Assembly (NCBI RefSeq): GCF_026340675.1
Contig: NZ_JAPEOX010000001.1
Coordinates: 2,542,001 to 2,606,000 of the forward strand
Origin: Streptomyces sp. NBC_01264
GTDB lineage: Bacteria > Actinomycetota > Actinomycetes > Streptomycetales > Streptomycetaceae
Direction: 5' to 3'
DNA: 64,000 nt
The position numbers and the translations under genes are program-made. Shown piece after piece: positions 63,369 through 64,000 of the stretch. Position 1 is the first letter of the stretch; every line of letters begins with the position of its first letter. The notes beneath the pieces are model-generated. The model was not told the origin of the DNA. It was given only the letters and a program-made list of their open reading frames with translations, and made no database searches.

Positions 63369-64000
63369 CTAAAGCCCCAGCCGGGCCAACGCCTCCCCCG
63401 CGTCCAGCCCGCACGAGCCGTCCCCCGCCTGCGTCCAGGCCGCCGCACACAGCGCCCGCAGCCCGTCCATCGCCCCGCCCCCACCGCCGGAGGCACCCGC
63501 GCCGCCCCCACCGCGCAGTTCCAGTACGCCGTCCAACGCCTCCGCGGTCCAGTCCCCGCAGCGGAACCCGCCGCCGGCCACCGGCACCACCTCGGGCTGC
63601 CCGGTCAGCAGCCCGCGCAGGTCCCGGTCCACGTACGTCGGCCGGTACTTCGGCTCCGCCCGCAGCAGCTGCGCCGCGTCCGTCACCCCGGTCAGCACCA
63701 GCAGCGAGTCCACGTCCCCGTTGAAGGCGCCCTCGATGTCGGTGTCGAGCCGGTCGCCCACCACCAGCGGCCGCTTCGCCCCGGTGCGCAGCACGGTCTC
63801 GCGGTGCATCGGGGGCAGCGGCTTGCCCGCCACCTGCGGCTCCGCGCCCGTGGCGATCCGTACGACCTCCACGGCGGCCCCGTTGCCCGGCGCGATCCCC
63901 CGCGCCCCCGGAATCGTCAGGTCGGTGTTCGAGGCGTACCACGGCACTCCCCGGTTGATCGCGTACGAGGCCTCCGCGAACCGCCCCCACGGCAGATCGG
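63369..64000 (-). CDS. HAD-IIA family phosphatase (NagD-like), 5' end outside window
   Basis: About 210 C-terminal residues are present and the frame stays open at the window edge. Near the edge it reads WGRFAEASYAINRGVPWYASNTDLTIPGARG, followed by VGDRLDTDIEGAFNGDVDSLLVLTGVT, the conserved C-terminal motif of NagD/pNPPase-like HAD-IIA hydrolases. The nucleophile Asp motif is upstream of the window. A Gly-rich stretch (RGGGGAGASGGGGG) and a short C-terminal extension are additions. Substrate unknown; sugar or nucleotide phosphates are usual. Confidence 0.88.
   Translation of the reverse strand, partial: DLPWGRFAEASYAINRGVPWYASNTDLTIPGARGIAPGNGAAVEVVRIATGAEPQVAGKPLPPMHRETVLRTGAKRPLVVGDRLDTDIEGAFNGDVDSLLVLTGVTDAAQLLRAEPKYRPTYVDRDLRGLLTGQPEVVPVAGGGFRCGDWTAEALDGVLELRGGGGAGASGGGGGAMDGLRALCAAAWTQAGDGSCGLDAGEALARLGL

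Overview
The window looks like chromosomal core DNA from a Streptomyces species. It has very high GC with G or C at nearly every third codon position, many GTG starts, and marker genes typical of the genus: a SepF-like protein, streptogrisin proteases, an Rpf-LysM protein, ParA-scpA-scpB, a second ParA-type P-loop protein with TIR and TPR domains, and a PucR regulator. From about 11.9 kb to the right edge the gene order (SepF-like, acyl-CoA dehydrogenase, der-plsC-cmk-tyrA, rluB-scpB-scpA-parA, ald, pyrG, recN-ppnK-tlyA, iron ABC transporter) is the one I remember for the conserved core near the SCO1750-SCO1790 region of S. coelicolor. I could not check this by search.

Layout. 0-7 kb: a conflict or signalling island made of the TIR-like protein FxsC, the giant FxsT (MinD-like P-loop, TIR-like, NB-ARC and TPR regions), a four-helix membrane DUF4231/SLATT-like protein, and a convergent SLOG-like nucleotide-binding protein. 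7-12 kb: two streptogrisin-type secreted proteases around a DUF1684 gene, with matching promoters and terminators, then a DUF5685 protein with a cysteine-rich tail. 12-20 kb: SepF-like, acyl-CoA dehydrogenase, WYL regulator, PAP2 phosphatase, PIG-V-like mannosyltransferase, MFS exporter. 20-29 kb: Rpf-LysM, two uncharacterised proteins, the tyrA-cmk-plsC-der run, YidB, DUF952, a Rieske lipoprotein and RlaP. 29-33 kb: a tightly overlapped NAD salvage operon (pnuC, nadR, nrtR, ADP-ribosylglycohydrolase, small gene) behind a perfect palindrome that is a good NrtR operator candidate. 33-40 kb: parA-RHH, scpA-scpB-rluB (chromosome segregation and ribosome modification) and ald. 40-48 kb: STAND ATPase with TPRs, Nudix hydrolase, pyrG, GH15 enzyme and an FAD oxidoreductase. 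48-54 kb: monoamine oxidase and amino-acid/amine permease divergent from a PucR regulator. 54-64 kb: glycosyltransferase, recN-ppnK-tlyA, SCP2, an iron ABC transporter behind an iron box, and a HAD phosphatase cut by the window edge.

Several intergenic gaps carry copies of one dispersed repeat family. Two of them (42.6 and 54.3 kb) also carry a 109-nt element closed by a long terminal stem, in which one base pair has changed from C-G to T-A between copies. That points to selection for structure and, with the TIR/NB-ARC/SLATT/SLOG island, is the most promising undescribed material here. No tRNA, rRNA, CRISPR array, insertion sequence or prophage was seen.
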